Positions 35,316 to 44,109 of a DNA stretch of 64,000 nt are shown in pieces. Numbering within the stretch: the stretch's first letter is position 1; every line of letters starts with the position of its first letter. The notes under the pieces were generated by a model. That model worked only from the letters and a program-made list of their open reading frames with translations, searched no databases and was not told the origin of the DNA. The translations under genes were made by a program, and so were the position numbers. The stretch is from M0108 sp044228795 (GTDB lineage Bacteria; Pseudomonadota; Gammaproteobacteria; Chromatiales; Chromatiaceae): positions 62,001 through 126,000 of the forward strand of contig JBGAUE010000006.1 in the NCBI GenBank assembly GCA_044228795.1, written 5' to 3'.

Positions 35316-35807
35316 TCAGTGAAGTGATCCGGGAATGGCGCAGGACTGGTCATCACCCGCTATATCCTCGCGGGTCGCCTCGCGCACCTCATGGATGCGG
35401 ACGTGGACCCGTAAGCGCTTGCCGGCCATGGGGTGATTGCCGTCCAGGGTCAGTCGTCCGTTCTCGATGTGGGAGACATAGAAAACCTTGATCTCGCCGG
35501 CTTCGTTTTGCATCTGTACCTCGGCCCCGAGTTGACGGAACTGGGGGGGCACATTGTCGAGGTCATCGGTGAAGGTCAGAGCGGGGTCGTGGCTGCCAAA
35601 TCCCGCCTCAGGCGCCAAATCGAATTCGATCTCCTCTCCCGCCATTTTTCCCCTAATGGCTGCATCCATGCCCCCGATGAGTTCCCGGGACCCGCCCAGG
35701 ATGAAGCCGACGGGCAGGTCGCTGTGCTCCAGGATCGAGCCTAAATTGTCGTAAATGCTGTAGGTAAGGCTGACGTATTTACCGTTTTGGATACGTTCGG
35801 CTGACAT
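35316..35807 (-). CDS. SlyD-like FKBP-type peptidyl-prolyl isomerase
   Basis: The 163-residue protein has an FKBP/SlyD-like N-terminal domain split by an insert-in-flap domain: GFILGGSRELIGGMDAAIRG and GEEIEFDLAPEAGFG before, and LTLDGNHPMAGKRLRVHVRI after. It catalyses prolyl isomerisation and acts as a chaperone in the cytoplasm. It lacks the His/Cys-rich metal tail of E. coli SlyD. It is placed between atpC and glmU, which are normally adjacent or nearly so; it ends 16 bases before glmU starts and may share its transcript. Confidence 0.88.
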   Translation of the reverse strand: MSAERIQNGKYVSLTYSIYDNLGSILEHSDLPVGFILGGSRELIGGMDAAIRGKMAGEEIEFDLAPEAGFGSHDPALTFTDDLDNVPPQFRQLGAEVQMQNEAGEIKVFYVSHIENGRLTLDGNHPMAGKRLRVHVRIHEVREATREDIAGDDQSCAIPGSLH

Positions 35808-35866
35808 GCGGCTTAACCTGATAATGGGGTTTCGAATAAGTCAACAGAATACCCTAAAATACGCAA

Positions 35867-35883
35867 CCCCCGTTGGGCGGGGG
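35867..35883 (-). terminator. Hairpin after atpC, probable end of the atp operon
   Basis: CCCCCG and CGGGGG form a 6-bp stem with a 5-base loop, 30 bases past the atpC stop. On the minus strand it is followed by TTGCGTATTTTAG, a weak T-rich tract. A modest intrinsic terminator is the best reading. Confidence 0.55.
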
Positions 35884-35912
35884 CTGTGGTTAGGGGTAAC
35901 GAGGAGGTATTC

Positions 35913-36338
35913 TTAGCTGACCTTGGTCTTGCGTAATCTCTCAATGGCGCGTAACTGCGCCACGGCCTCCGCCAGTTCAGCCTGAGCCTTGGCATATTGG
36001 AATTCGGCCGTCTTCCCCGCCAGGGCATCCTCGGCGCGGCGCTTAGCCTCAGCCGCCGCTGCCTCATCCAGATCTCGTGCCCGGATCGCTGTATCGGCCA
36101 AAACGGTCACGACATGGGGCTGAACCTCCAGCATGCCGCCAGAGACAAAAAAATGCTCCACCTCGCCATCCATTTTCTGAACACGAACCTCGCCCGGCCT
36201 GAGCCGGGTTATGAGGGCTGTATGGCGGGGCGCTATCCCGAGTTCGCCCATCTCGCCGGGGGCGAACACCATGGTCGCCAGACCGGAATGAATTGCCCGC
36301 TCGGCACTCACGATATCCACATGCACTGTCATGGCCAT
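35913..36338 (-). CDS. atpC: F-type ATP synthase epsilon subunit
   Basis: The epsilon subunit (about 141 residues) has the N-terminal beta-sandwich (HVDIVSAERAIHSG, GELGIAPRHTALITRLRPG) and a C-terminal helical hairpin. It belongs to the central stalk and inhibits ATP hydrolysis. Three in-frame ATGs (36344, 36338, 36332) compete; GAGG is 8 bases before 36338 but only 2 before 36344, so I take 36338. It is the last gene of the atp operon, 17 bases after atpD. Confidence 0.94.
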   Translation of the reverse strand: MAMTVHVDIVSAERAIHSGLATMVFAPGEMGELGIAPRHTALITRLRPGEVRVQKMDGEVEHFFVSGGMLEVQPHVVTVLADTAIRARDLDEAAAAEAKRRAEDALAGKTAEFQYAKAQAELAEAVAQLRAIERLRKTKVS

Positions 36339-36355
36339 GGTCATTCCCTCGTTGT

Positions 36356-37732
36356 TTAGGCGTTTCCACCCTTGGCCGCGGCTTCCTCGATGCCGCCAAC
36401 CATATAGAAGGCCTGCTCCGGCAGATGGTCGTACTCACCATTGGCAATGGCCTTAAAGCCCGCGATCGTATCCTTGAGGGAGACGTATTTGCCTGGGGAG
36501 CCGGTAAATACCTCGGCGACGAAGAAAGGCTGGGACAGGAAGCGCTGGATCTTACGAGCTCGCGATACCGTCATTTTATCTTCCTCGGCAAGTTCGTCCA
36601 TACCGAGGATGGCGATGATGTCCTTGAGTTCCTTATAGCGCTGGAGTGTGCCCTGGACCTGGCGCGCCACCGTGTAGTGTTCGACGCCGACGACATGAGG
36701 ATCCAGGATGCGGCTGGTGGAGTCCAGGGGATCCACGGCCGGGTAGATACCCAACTCGGCGATCTGACGGGAGAGCACCAGGGTGGCGTCCAGGTGGGCG
36801 AAGGTGGTTGCGGGCGAGGGGTCGGTGAGATCGTCCGCGGGAACGTACACCGCCTGGAATGAGGTGATGGACCCTGTGCGGGTGGAGGTGATGCGTTCCT
36901 GGAGGGTGCCCATTTCGGATGCCAGGGTGGGCTGGTAGCCTACCGCCGAGGGCATGCGACCCAGGAGAGCGGACACCTCCGTGCCGGCCAGGGTGTAACG
37001 GTAGATGTTGTCAATGAACATAAGGACGTCGCGTCCCTCCTCGCGGAAATACTCCGCCATGGTCAGCCCAGTCAGGGCAACACGCAGGCGGTTACCTGGC
37101 GGTTCGTTCATCTGCCCATAGACGAGGGCGACTTTGTCGAGTACGCCGCCGTCGGTCATCTCATGATAGAAGTCATTACCCTCGCGGGTGCGCTCGCCCA
37201 CGCCGGCAAAGACGGAGAAGCCAGAGTGCTCAACGGCAATATTACGGATCAGTTCCATGAGGGTAACCGTCTTACCCACCCCGGCGCCGCCGAAGAGTCC
37301 GATCTTGCCGCCCTTGGAAATAGGCATGATGAGATCAATAACTTTAATGCCGGTCTCCAGGATCTCGGTCGTGGAGGCTTGATCCTCGAAAGCGGGAGCT
37401 TGGCGATGGATTCCCCACCGCTCCTCGGTAGCTACGGGACCCTTATCATCTATGGGGCGACCCAGGACGTCCATGATCCGGCCCAAGGTCGCCTTGCCGA
37501 CGGGGACCTGGATGGCCTGATGGGTATTGCTGACGCTGAGACCGCGCTGGAGACCGTCGGTCGTACCCATGGCGATTGCACGTACGACGCCGTCTCCCAG
37601 TTGCTGCTGGACCTCAAGGGTGAGGCCGACGCTATCGACCATGAGGGCGTCAAAGACCTTGGGCATCTCGCCCCGTGGGAACTGCACGTCAACCACGGCG
37701 CCGATGATTTCCACCACGTTACCGGAACTCAT
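36356..37732 (-). CDS. atpD: F-type ATP synthase beta subunit
   Basis: This is the 458-residue catalytic subunit: Walker A GGAGVGKTV, Walker B region DVLMFIDNIYRYTLAG, the catalytic Glu in GERTREGNDFY, and the signature PAVDPLDSTSR. It synthesises ATP in the F1 head with alpha. It lies between atpG and atpC in standard order. Confidence 0.98.
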   Translation of the reverse strand: MSSGNVVEIIGAVVDVQFPRGEMPKVFDALMVDSVGLTLEVQQQLGDGVVRAIAMGTTDGLQRGLSVSNTHQAIQVPVGKATLGRIMDVLGRPIDDKGPVATEERWGIHRQAPAFEDQASTTEILETGIKVIDLIMPISKGGKIGLFGGAGVGKTVTLMELIRNIAVEHSGFSVFAGVGERTREGNDFYHEMTDGGVLDKVALVYGQMNEPPGNRLRVALTGLTMAEYFREEGRDVLMFIDNIYRYTLAGTEVSALLGRMPSAVGYQPTLASEMGTLQERITSTRTGSITSFQAVYVPADDLTDPSPATTFAHLDATLVLSRQIAELGIYPAVDPLDSTSRILDPHVVGVEHYTVARQVQGTLQRYKELKDIIAILGMDELAEEDKMTVSRARKIQRFLSQPFFVAEVFTGSPGKYVSLKDTIAGFKAIANGEYDHLPEQAFYMVGGIEEAAAKGGNA

Positions 37733-37815
37733 ATCTGTTTCCTCGTTCTCGCCTATCGGCGGTTGGATGCATGTCGATTCGGGTGGGCATCGTGGGATGC
37801 CCTTGGGGCACAGGA

Positions 37816-38679
37816 CTAAACCGCCGCCGCGCCGCTCACGATTTCCGCGATTTCCTGGGTAATTGCCGCCTGACGGGCCTTGTTATATACCAACTGGAGT
37901 TCGTTGATGAGGCTGCCGGCATTTTCGGTGGCCGCGCGCATGGCTACCATGCGGGCGGATTGCTCACAGGCCCCGTTTTCTACTACCGCCTGATAGACCA
38001 GCGACTCGATATAGCGCGTCAGTAAGGCATCGAGCACGCTCTTTGGATCGGGTTCGTAGATATAATCCCAGTGGGATTGGATTCTTTCGATTTTCTCGGC
38101 GTGGATCGGCACCAGTTGGGCGATCATTGGCTTTTGCGTCATGGTGTTGACGAATTCGTTGTAAGCCACATAGATAGCGTCGATCTCGCCCGCCTCGTAG
38201 GCATCCAGGAGTACGCGTACGGCGCCAATCAAGTCCTCGACATGGGGCTTGTCACCCACATGGGTTACTTGAGCCATGACCTTGCCGCCAAACCGGCGGA
38301 AGAAGGCCAGGGCCTTACCGCCAATCACGGCGAAGGAGGCTTCAACTCCCGCCTTGCGCTGGTCCCGGATTTCGATGGCTAATTTTCGAAAAAGATTGGT
38401 GTTGAGGCCACCGCACAAGCCACGATCCGAGGAGATGATGATGTAGCCGACACGCTTGTGCTCCCGGTTCGCGGACATGTAGCTGTGTCGGTATTCTGGT
38501 GAGGCGTGGCTCAGGTGAGCGATGACTTGTAGCATTTTTAGCGCATAGGGGCGGGAGGCGGTCATCCGCTCCTGTGCCTTGCGCATTTTGGCTCCCGCGA
38601 CCATTTGCATGGCCTTGGTGATCTTTTGCGTGCTTTTGATGCTGGCGATCTTGGTGCGTATTTCTTTGGCGCCGGCCAT
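37816..38679 (-). CDS. atpG: F-type ATP synthase gamma subunit
   Basis: This 287-residue central shaft subunit has the N-terminal helix GAKEIRTKIASIKSTQKIT, the switch region SSDRGLCGGLNTNLFRK, and the C-terminal RMVAMRAATENAG..I..L.L.YNKARQA..T.E. It rotates inside the alpha3-beta3 head. It is separated from atpA by 150 bases, the largest gap within this operon, and from atpD by 83. Confidence 0.97.
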   Translation of the reverse strand: MAGAKEIRTKIASIKSTQKITKAMQMVAGAKMRKAQERMTASRPYALKMLQVIAHLSHASPEYRHSYMSANREHKRVGYIIISSDRGLCGGLNTNLFRKLAIEIRDQRKAGVEASFAVIGGKALAFFRRFGGKVMAQVTHVGDKPHVEDLIGAVRVLLDAYEAGEIDAIYVAYNEFVNTMTQKPMIAQLVPIHAEKIERIQSHWDYIYEPDPKSVLDALLTRYIESLVYQAVVENGACEQSARMVAMRAATENAGSLINELQLVYNKARQAAITQEIAEIVSGAAAV

Positions 38680-38829
38680 ATCTCTAAGCTCCCATCGTCC
38701 GATCTACCGCCCTGCTTGCCTTGATATGCAAACAGGGCAAGAAACCGACTAAAGGTTGTTGCGTAAGGGCGCCACCCACCCGGGTCCGCCGAGAGGGCGG
38801 TGGGGAGGAGGCGGGTCGCCCATGGCCTA

Positions 38830-40371
38830 CTACCATGTGTTATTGGCCTTGAAGTCCTTGATCGCCGCGTGGAGGCCCTGCTCGATATCGTCGTTATAGT
38901 CGCCCTTGACATCGATCTTTTCTAGCAGGGCGCCTTGGGAGGTCTTCATGTAGGTCTGGAGAGCCTGTTCGAAGTCAACGACCTTGTTCACATCGACGTC
39001 ATCCAGATAGCCCATGTTGGCGGCAAAGAGCGATACGGCCATCTGTCCCACGCCGAGGGGTGAGTACTGGGTCTGCTTCATGAGTTCGGTAACCCGGGCG
39101 CCACGCTCTAATTGCTTGCGGGTGGACTCGTCCAGGTCTGATGAGAACTGGGAAAAGGCCGCCAACTCACGGTACTGGGCCAGGGCCAGGCGGATACCTC
39201 CACCCAGCTTTTTAATGATCTTGGTCTGGGCGGCGCCGCCAACTCGGGACACCGAGAGGCCCGCATTGATGGCAGGCCGGATACCGGCGTTGAAAAGGTC
39301 GGTTTCCAGGAAAATTTGCCCGTCCGTGATGGAGATGACGTTGGTCGGCACGAAGGCGGAGACGTCACCGGCCTGTGTCTCAATGATGGGCAGTGCCGTC
39401 AGGGATCCGGTTTTTCCAGTTACAGCGCCATTGGAAAGTTTGGCCACCTCATCTGCGTTGATGCGGGAGGCACGTTCGAGCAGGCGCGAGTGTAGGTAGA
39501 AGACGTCCCCCGGATAGGCCTCGCGCCCTGGGGGGCGGCGTAGCAGCAGGGAGACCTGGCGATAGGCCCAGGCCTGCTTGGTGAGATCGTCAAAGACAAT
39601 CAGCGCGTCCTCGCCACGGTCACGGAAGTATTCGCCCATGCTACAACCGGCATAGGGGGCAATGAATTGCATGGCGGCGGAGTCGGCGGCGCCGGCGTGG
39701 ACCACGATGGTGTGCTCCATGGCCCCGAATTCCTCCAGCTTGCGCACGACGCCCGCCACGGAAGAGTTCTTTTGGCCGATGGCCACATAGATGCACTTAA
39801 CTCCCGTGTTCTTTTGATTGATGATGGCGTCTACCGCCACTGCCGTCTTGCCGGTCTGGCGGTCGCCAATGATGAGTTCGCGCTGGCCCCGACCGATGGG
39901 GACCATGGAGTCGATGGCCTTGATGCCGGTTTGCACTGGTTGATCAACGGATTTGCGGGCGATGACACCCGGCGCCACCTTCTCAAGTGGGGAGGTCAGA
40001 GTGGCCCCGATGGGGCCCTTGCCGTCGATGGGGTTACCCAGGGAATCGACCACGCGCCCTAGCAGTTGGGGACCGATTGGGACCTCCAGGACGCGGCCGG
40101 TACAGCGTACCCAATCGCCCTCGGTCAGACCCGCGTAGTCACCGAGAACCACGGCACCTACGGAGTCACGCTCCAGGTTTAGGGCCAGGCCATAGACCTT
40201 GCCGGGGAACTCCAGCATCTCATAATACTGGGCGTCGGAAAGGCCGTGGATGCGCACGACGCCATCCGAGAGGCTGACTATTGTCCCTTCCGTATGGGCC
40301 TCGGTCTTAAGGTCGAATTGCTCGATCTTCTGCTTGATGAGATCGCTGATTTCGGATGGATTCAGTTGCAT
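38830..40371 (-). CDS. atpA: F-type ATP synthase alpha subunit
   Basis: The 513-residue non-catalytic nucleotide-binding subunit has Walker A GDRQTGKTA, the signature PAINAGLSVSRVG, and the N-terminal LNPSEISDLIKQKIEQFD that contacts delta. It forms the F1 hexamer with beta. The gene is in standard atpH-atpA-atpG order. Confidence 0.98.
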   Translation of the reverse strand: MQLNPSEISDLIKQKIEQFDLKTEAHTEGTIVSLSDGVVRIHGLSDAQYYEMLEFPGKVYGLALNLERDSVGAVVLGDYAGLTEGDWVRCTGRVLEVPIGPQLLGRVVDSLGNPIDGKGPIGATLTSPLEKVAPGVIARKSVDQPVQTGIKAIDSMVPIGRGQRELIIGDRQTGKTAVAVDAIINQKNTGVKCIYVAIGQKNSSVAGVVRKLEEFGAMEHTIVVHAGAADSAAMQFIAPYAGCSMGEYFRDRGEDALIVFDDLTKQAWAYRQVSLLLRRPPGREAYPGDVFYLHSRLLERASRINADEVAKLSNGAVTGKTGSLTALPIIETQAGDVSAFVPTNVISITDGQIFLETDLFNAGIRPAINAGLSVSRVGGAAQTKIIKKLGGGIRLALAQYRELAAFSQFSSDLDESTRKQLERGARVTELMKQTQYSPLGVGQMAVSLFAANMGYLDDVDVNKVVDFEQALQTYMKTSQGALLEKIDVKGDYNDDIEQGLHAAIKDFKANNTW

Positions 40372-40383
40372 GTCGTTTTTCCG

Positions 40384-40923
40384 TTAAATTTGCAATTCGC
40401 TGGCCAGCCTTTGGAGTTTGCCGCGCACAGAACCGTCAATGACAAGATCATCGGCGCGGATCTCGACCCCCCCGATGAGGGAGGTGTCCTTCTCGACGGT
40501 CAGTTCCACTTCCGCGTTTAATTTGGCCTTGAGCATCTTTGCCAGCAGCTTCTGTAGCTGGGCGTCAAGCGCATAGGCACTGCGTATGTGGACCTGGCGG
40601 ACCCCTTTGTTACGCGTCTCCAGTTCCTCGAAGACCTTCGCGATCTCGGGTAGCACCAAAAGGCGCTTGTTTTCCGCTAGGAGTTTGACCAGGTTCCGCG
40701 CTTCAGTGGGCAAGGTCTCGCCGCCCAGGTCGAGCAGCATGTCCCGAGGCAAGTCTCGCGGTATTTCCGGATTGGCGATTTGTTCCGCCATAGCCGGATT
40801 GCCTGCCAGAGCCCCGAGCAGGTTGAGGGCGTTTGACCAGGCCGGGATCTCTCCGGACTCCTGGGCGCGGGCGAAGGCGGCCTCCGCATAGGGGCGCGCT
40901 AGGGTTGTGATGTCTCCGGCCAT
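40384..40923 (-). CDS. atpH: F-type ATP synthase delta subunit
   Basis: This 179-residue peripheral-stalk subunit has the N-terminal RPYAEAAFARAQE six-helix domain and the C-terminal family signature region LIGGVEIRADDLVIDGSVRG. The ATG at 40923, with AGGGA upstream, fits the family start; the open frame extends to 40977 without support. It is 10 bases after atpF and 12 bases before atpA. Confidence 0.96.
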   Translation of the reverse strand: MAGDITTLARPYAEAAFARAQESGEIPAWSNALNLLGALAGNPAMAEQIANPEIPRDLPRDMLLDLGGETLPTEARNLVKLLAENKRLLVLPEIAKVFEELETRNKGVRQVHIRSAYALDAQLQKLLAKMLKAKLNAEVELTVEKDTSLIGGVEIRADDLVIDGSVRGKLQRLASELQI

Positions 40924-40933
40924 GATCGCGTCC

Positions 40934-41404
40934 CTAGATTTGCCTTGCGAAGGATTCCACCAGGGCCTTGTGAGCACTGGCGTCGATTTCCTTGTCCAGT
41001 ATCTTGGCGGCGGCGGCTATCGCCAACTCCGCGACTTTGCCGCGCAACGCCTCGCGTGCCCGGTTGGTCTCCTGGTCAATCTCCGCCTTGGCCGCGGTGA
41101 TGAGGCGTTCACCCTCCCCGCGTGCGCCATTCTTAGCTTCCTCGATGATCTCGGCTGCGCGTTTCTGCGCTTGAGCGACGATGTCGGCGGCCTGCTTCTT
41201 GGCCTCGATCATGAGTTCCTTGGCACGCTGCTGACCGAGGTTCTGCTCCTGGTGGCCGCGTTCCGCGGCTGCCAGGCCTTCGGTAATCTTGATCTTGCGC
41301 TCTGCCAAGGCAGCCACGATGGGCGGCCAGACGAATTTCATGCAAAACCAGACAAACACCGCGAAGGAGATCATCTGGAGGAACAGGGTCAAATTGATAT
41401 TCAT
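40934..41404 (-). CDS. atpF: F-type ATP synthase subunit b
   Basis: The 156-residue subunit has one N-terminal membrane helix (MNINLTLFLQMISFAVFVWF) then a long charged coiled-coil helix. It dimerises to form the peripheral stalk linking Fo to F1. Order and length are standard. Confidence 0.97.
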   Translation of the reverse strand: MNINLTLFLQMISFAVFVWFCMKFVWPPIVAALAERKIKITEGLAAAERGHQEQNLGQQRAKELMIEAKKQAADIVAQAQKRAAEIIEEAKNGARGEGERLITAAKAEIDQETNRAREALRGKVAELAIAAAAKILDKEIDASAHKALVESFARQI

Positions 41405-41457
41405 GCCTTTGCCTCGTGATGGCCGAGAAAAGTAGGACCGGCGGGGCCGGATCCCCT

Positions 41458-41691
41458 TTAGACGGCAAACATCAAATAGAGACCCATGGCGACCGAGATG
41501 ACCGGCAGGGCGTCCGTCAAACCCATGACAATGAAGAACTGGGTACGCAGCACCGGAATCAGCTCGGGTTGACGGGCGGAGCCCTCCAGGAAGCGGCCGC
41601 CGAGGATGCCGATACCGATGGCAGCGCCGATGGCGCCTAGGCTGAGCATAAGACCTGCGGCGATGTAAACCAGGGCTTGCGAGAGTTCCAT
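41458..41691 (-). CDS. atpE: F-type ATP synthase subunit c
   Basis: The 77-residue hairpin has two membrane helices and the polar loop ARQPEL. The ion-carrying carboxylate is Asp in FFIVMGLTDALPVIS, and the residues around it match H+-type rings rather than the Na+ signature. It forms the Fo rotor ring. Confidence 0.97.
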   Translation of the reverse strand: MELSQALVYIAAGLMLSLGAIGAAIGIGILGGRFLEGSARQPELIPVLRTQFFIVMGLTDALPVISVAMGLYLMFAV

Positions 41692-41740
41692 GATTTTCCC
41701 TCTAGAGGTTGGGTGGGTCTGGGTTGAAAAGGGTTGGGAG

Positions 41741-42583
41741 TTAGTGGTTTTCTTGATGGGCCATGTCCAGATAGACGATGGTCAGCACCATGAAGATGTA
41801 GGCCTGCAGCAGGATAATGATGATATGGAAGATGGCCCAGGCGAGTTGCAGGGCGCCGCCACTGATGGTTAAGACCAGGTTGTGTCCATACATGAGCGCG
41901 ATCAGGATGAAAATCATCTCGCCCGCGTAGAGATTTCCAAAGAGTCGCAGAGCAAGTGAAATTGGCTTGGAGAAGAGTGTGATACCTTCCAGTACCAGGT
42001 TGGCCGGGATGCCCCACTTGCCGAAGGGCTGGAGAGCCAATTCGCCGATGAAACCGCCAATACCTTTGATCTTTATGCTGTAATAGATGATGAGGATAAA
42101 GACCATGATGGACATACCGAAGGTGGCGTTCGGGTCTGTGGTCGGTACGGCCTTGAGAAAATGAATGCCAATGTGGCCGGCTAGCCAGGGGACCAAGTCT
42201 ACGGGTAGGAGATCCATGAGGTTCATCAGCAAGACCCAGACAAAGATGGTCAGGGCCAAGGGGGCGATGAGGGAATTGGTGCCGCTGAAGGAGCCGCGCA
42301 CGTTTTCCTCCACGAAGTCAATAAGCCACTCCGCGAAATTCTGCATGGGCCCCGGTACGCCCGAGGTGACGTTGTCTGCCACCTTCTTGAAGAACCACAA
42401 GAACAGAACGCCAAGCAGGATGGAGAAAAAGACGGTATCCAGGTTAATGGCCCAGAATCCCATCGCTTTCGCCTCCTCGGCGTTGCTGGCGATGGTCAGA
42501 CAACCCTTGGGGGTCACCCCTAAGGTGAGATTCGTCAGATGGTGGTGGATATAGCCTTGCGCAGTTAGAGCTTCGGAAGCCAT
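41741..42583 (-). CDS. atpB: F-type ATP synthase subunit a
   Basis: This is a 280-residue Fo membrane subunit. The key Arg is in SKPISLALRLFGNLYAGE, and the last helix contains LQAYIFMVLTIVYLDMA. It provides the half-channels for ion passage past the c-ring. It begins 13 bases after atpI. Confidence 0.97.
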   Translation of the reverse strand: MASEALTAQGYIHHHLTNLTLGVTPKGCLTIASNAEEAKAMGFWAINLDTVFFSILLGVLFLWFFKKVADNVTSGVPGPMQNFAEWLIDFVEENVRGSFSGTNSLIAPLALTIFVWVLLMNLMDLLPVDLVPWLAGHIGIHFLKAVPTTDPNATFGMSIMVFILIIYYSIKIKGIGGFIGELALQPFGKWGIPANLVLEGITLFSKPISLALRLFGNLYAGEMIFILIALMYGHNLVLTISGGALQLAWAIFHIIIILLQAYIFMVLTIVYLDMAHQENH

Positions 42584-42596
42584 CGACAGTCTCTCT

Positions 42597-42986
42597 TCAA
42601 GGTTTCGAACCGGCGCCCCAGGAGGGCGCGATCATCGCCGACAGAACCTGCGCGGCGAAATAGGCGGCTAGCATGGCTGGTACGACCAGCCCATCCACCT
42701 TCGCAAAGGCAAAGACAAAGATCCCGACCACCAGGATCAGCTTACCAATCTCAGCCCCCAGGATCTTCCCTAACAGGGCTGCAGGCCGGCCAACCCGATA
42801 GGGCCCAAACACGGTGGCCGCGAACAAGGCCGTTGCCAGGATGCAGGTCCCGCCGCCAACCAGTATGGACAGGGCGGCAGCATAGGAAATGGCCAGACCC
42901 GATACGGCGAGGCACAGGGTTAGCACCAACTGGATTATCAGCATGCGCAGGGGGACTTGGATGTGGCTGCTGCTAACCAAGTTCAT
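42597..42986 (-). CDS. atpI: ATP synthase subunit I
   Basis: This small protein (about 129 residues) has four hydrophobic helices, occupies the usual atpI position, and has the helix pattern GKILGAEIGKLILVVGIF. AtpI assists c-ring assembly and is weakly conserved. I chose the ATG at 42986 (MNLVSSSH), with CTGGGG upstream, over an upstream in-frame codon at 43013. A strong promoter lies 54 bases upstream. Confidence 0.85.
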   Translation of the reverse strand: MNLVSSSHIQVPLRMLIIQLVLTLCLAVSGLAISYAAALSILVGGGTCILATALFAATVFGPYRVGRPAALLGKILGAEIGKLILVVGIFVFAFAKVDGLVVPAMLAAYFAAQVLSAMIAPSWGAGSKP

Positions 42987-43039
42987 GCCGTGACCCCAGG
43001 TACCAGTAGGCAACGACCCCCAGACCTTAAAGCCCGGGC

Positions 43040-43068
43040 ATTATAAGTGCCGTCTATGCCTGGATCAA
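43040..43068 (-). promoter_or_regulatory. Sigma-70-type promoter of the atp operon
   Basis: On the minus strand TTGATC (43063-43068) is followed after exactly 17 bases by a perfect TATAAT (43040-43045). It stands upstream of atpI and downstream of parB, well placed to drive the atp genes. Confidence 0.75.
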
Positions 43069-43144
43069 TGCCCGAGTTTGCCCGTCCACCAGCAAGTTGG
43101 GATGTTGAAACGGAATCGATCACCCCGCAAGCCCTAAACATGAT

Positions 43145-44059
43145 TTATTTGATGTGGGCCAAGATGCCATCCAACTCATCCAGGCTGTGGTAGGCGATGA
43201 CCAGGCGGCCGCCACCCCGGTTGCCCGGCTGGATCTGGACTGGGGCGCCGAGCCGGTCAGCAAGATCGTCCTGGAGCCTGAGCACGTCAGGGTCGATGGC
43301 CACCGGGCGAGTGGCGGGAGTAGATCGGCCCTCTTCCTCCTGTTGTATCTGGCGCACCAGACGTTCCGTCTCTCTGACCGAGAGGCCGCGGCTGGTGACC
43401 TGACTGGCGGCGGCGCTCTGCCGCGGTCCCTTGATGCCGAGAAGGGCGCGGGCATGCCCCATCTCTAATTGGCCTCGTTCCAAAGCGCGCTTGACGTCGT
43501 CGTTCAGTTCCAGAAGGCGGAGCAGGTTGGTGACGCTGGCGCGTGACCGGCCTATTGCCTCGGCGATCTGGGCATGAGTCAGTCCGAACTCGCCCAATAG
43601 CCGTTGCAGTGCCGAGGCCTCTTCCAGAGGGTTGAGGTCGGCGCGTTGGATGTTTTCGATGAGAGCGATGGCCATGGCCGACTGATCGTCGGCCTCGCGA
43701 ATCACCACGGGGATCTCGCTGAGGCCCGCTTGTTGGGAGGCCCGCCAGCGGCGCTCTCCGGCAAGGATCTCGTAACGCCCGCCCTCCAGGGTGCGCACGA
43801 CGATGGGCTGGATCACGCCTTGGGCGGTGATGGACTCGGCTAACTCCCGCAGGCCTTCGGGGTCGAAGTCCCGCCGGGGCTGGAACCTACCCCGCTCGAT
43901 CAGGTGCAGGGGAAGACTGGTCAGGGTGCCGCTGGAGTCAGCGGCATCGCTGCTGGTATCGGCTGGGTCAGCGAGGTCGCTGGCGCCGGCCTCCCGGTCG
44001 TTAAGACCGCCGAGCAGGGCATCCAGACCGCGGCCAAGCCCCTTTTTCCTAACGTTCAT
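43145..44059 (-). CDS. parB: Chromosome-partitioning protein ParB
   Basis: The 304-residue protein has an N-terminal KKGLGRGLDALLGG (ParA-contact region), the CTP-binding/sulfiredoxin-like domain with the GERRWRA motif, the helix-turn-helix LTHAQIAEAIGRSRASVTNLL, and a C-terminal dimerisation domain. It binds parS, slides as a CTP clamp and works with ParA in origin segregation. A matching palindromic site is present at 61056-61069, about 17 kb away. It is 50 bases after parA. Confidence 0.97.
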   Translation of the reverse strand: MNVRKKGLGRGLDALLGGLNDREAGASDLADPADTSSDAADSSGTLTSLPLHLIERGRFQPRRDFDPEGLRELAESITAQGVIQPIVVRTLEGGRYEILAGERRWRASQQAGLSEIPVVIREADDQSAMAIALIENIQRADLNPLEEASALQRLLGEFGLTHAQIAEAIGRSRASVTNLLRLLELNDDVKRALERGQLEMGHARALLGIKGPRQSAAASQVTSRGLSVRETERLVRQIQQEEEGRSTPATRPVAIDPDVLRLQDDLADRLGAPVQIQPGNRGGGRLVIAYHSLDELDGILAHIK

Positions 44060-44109
44060 GCCGGGTCAATCCTCGTTTGGGGGTTGATTAAGGGGTGCCG
44101 TCATTTCCA

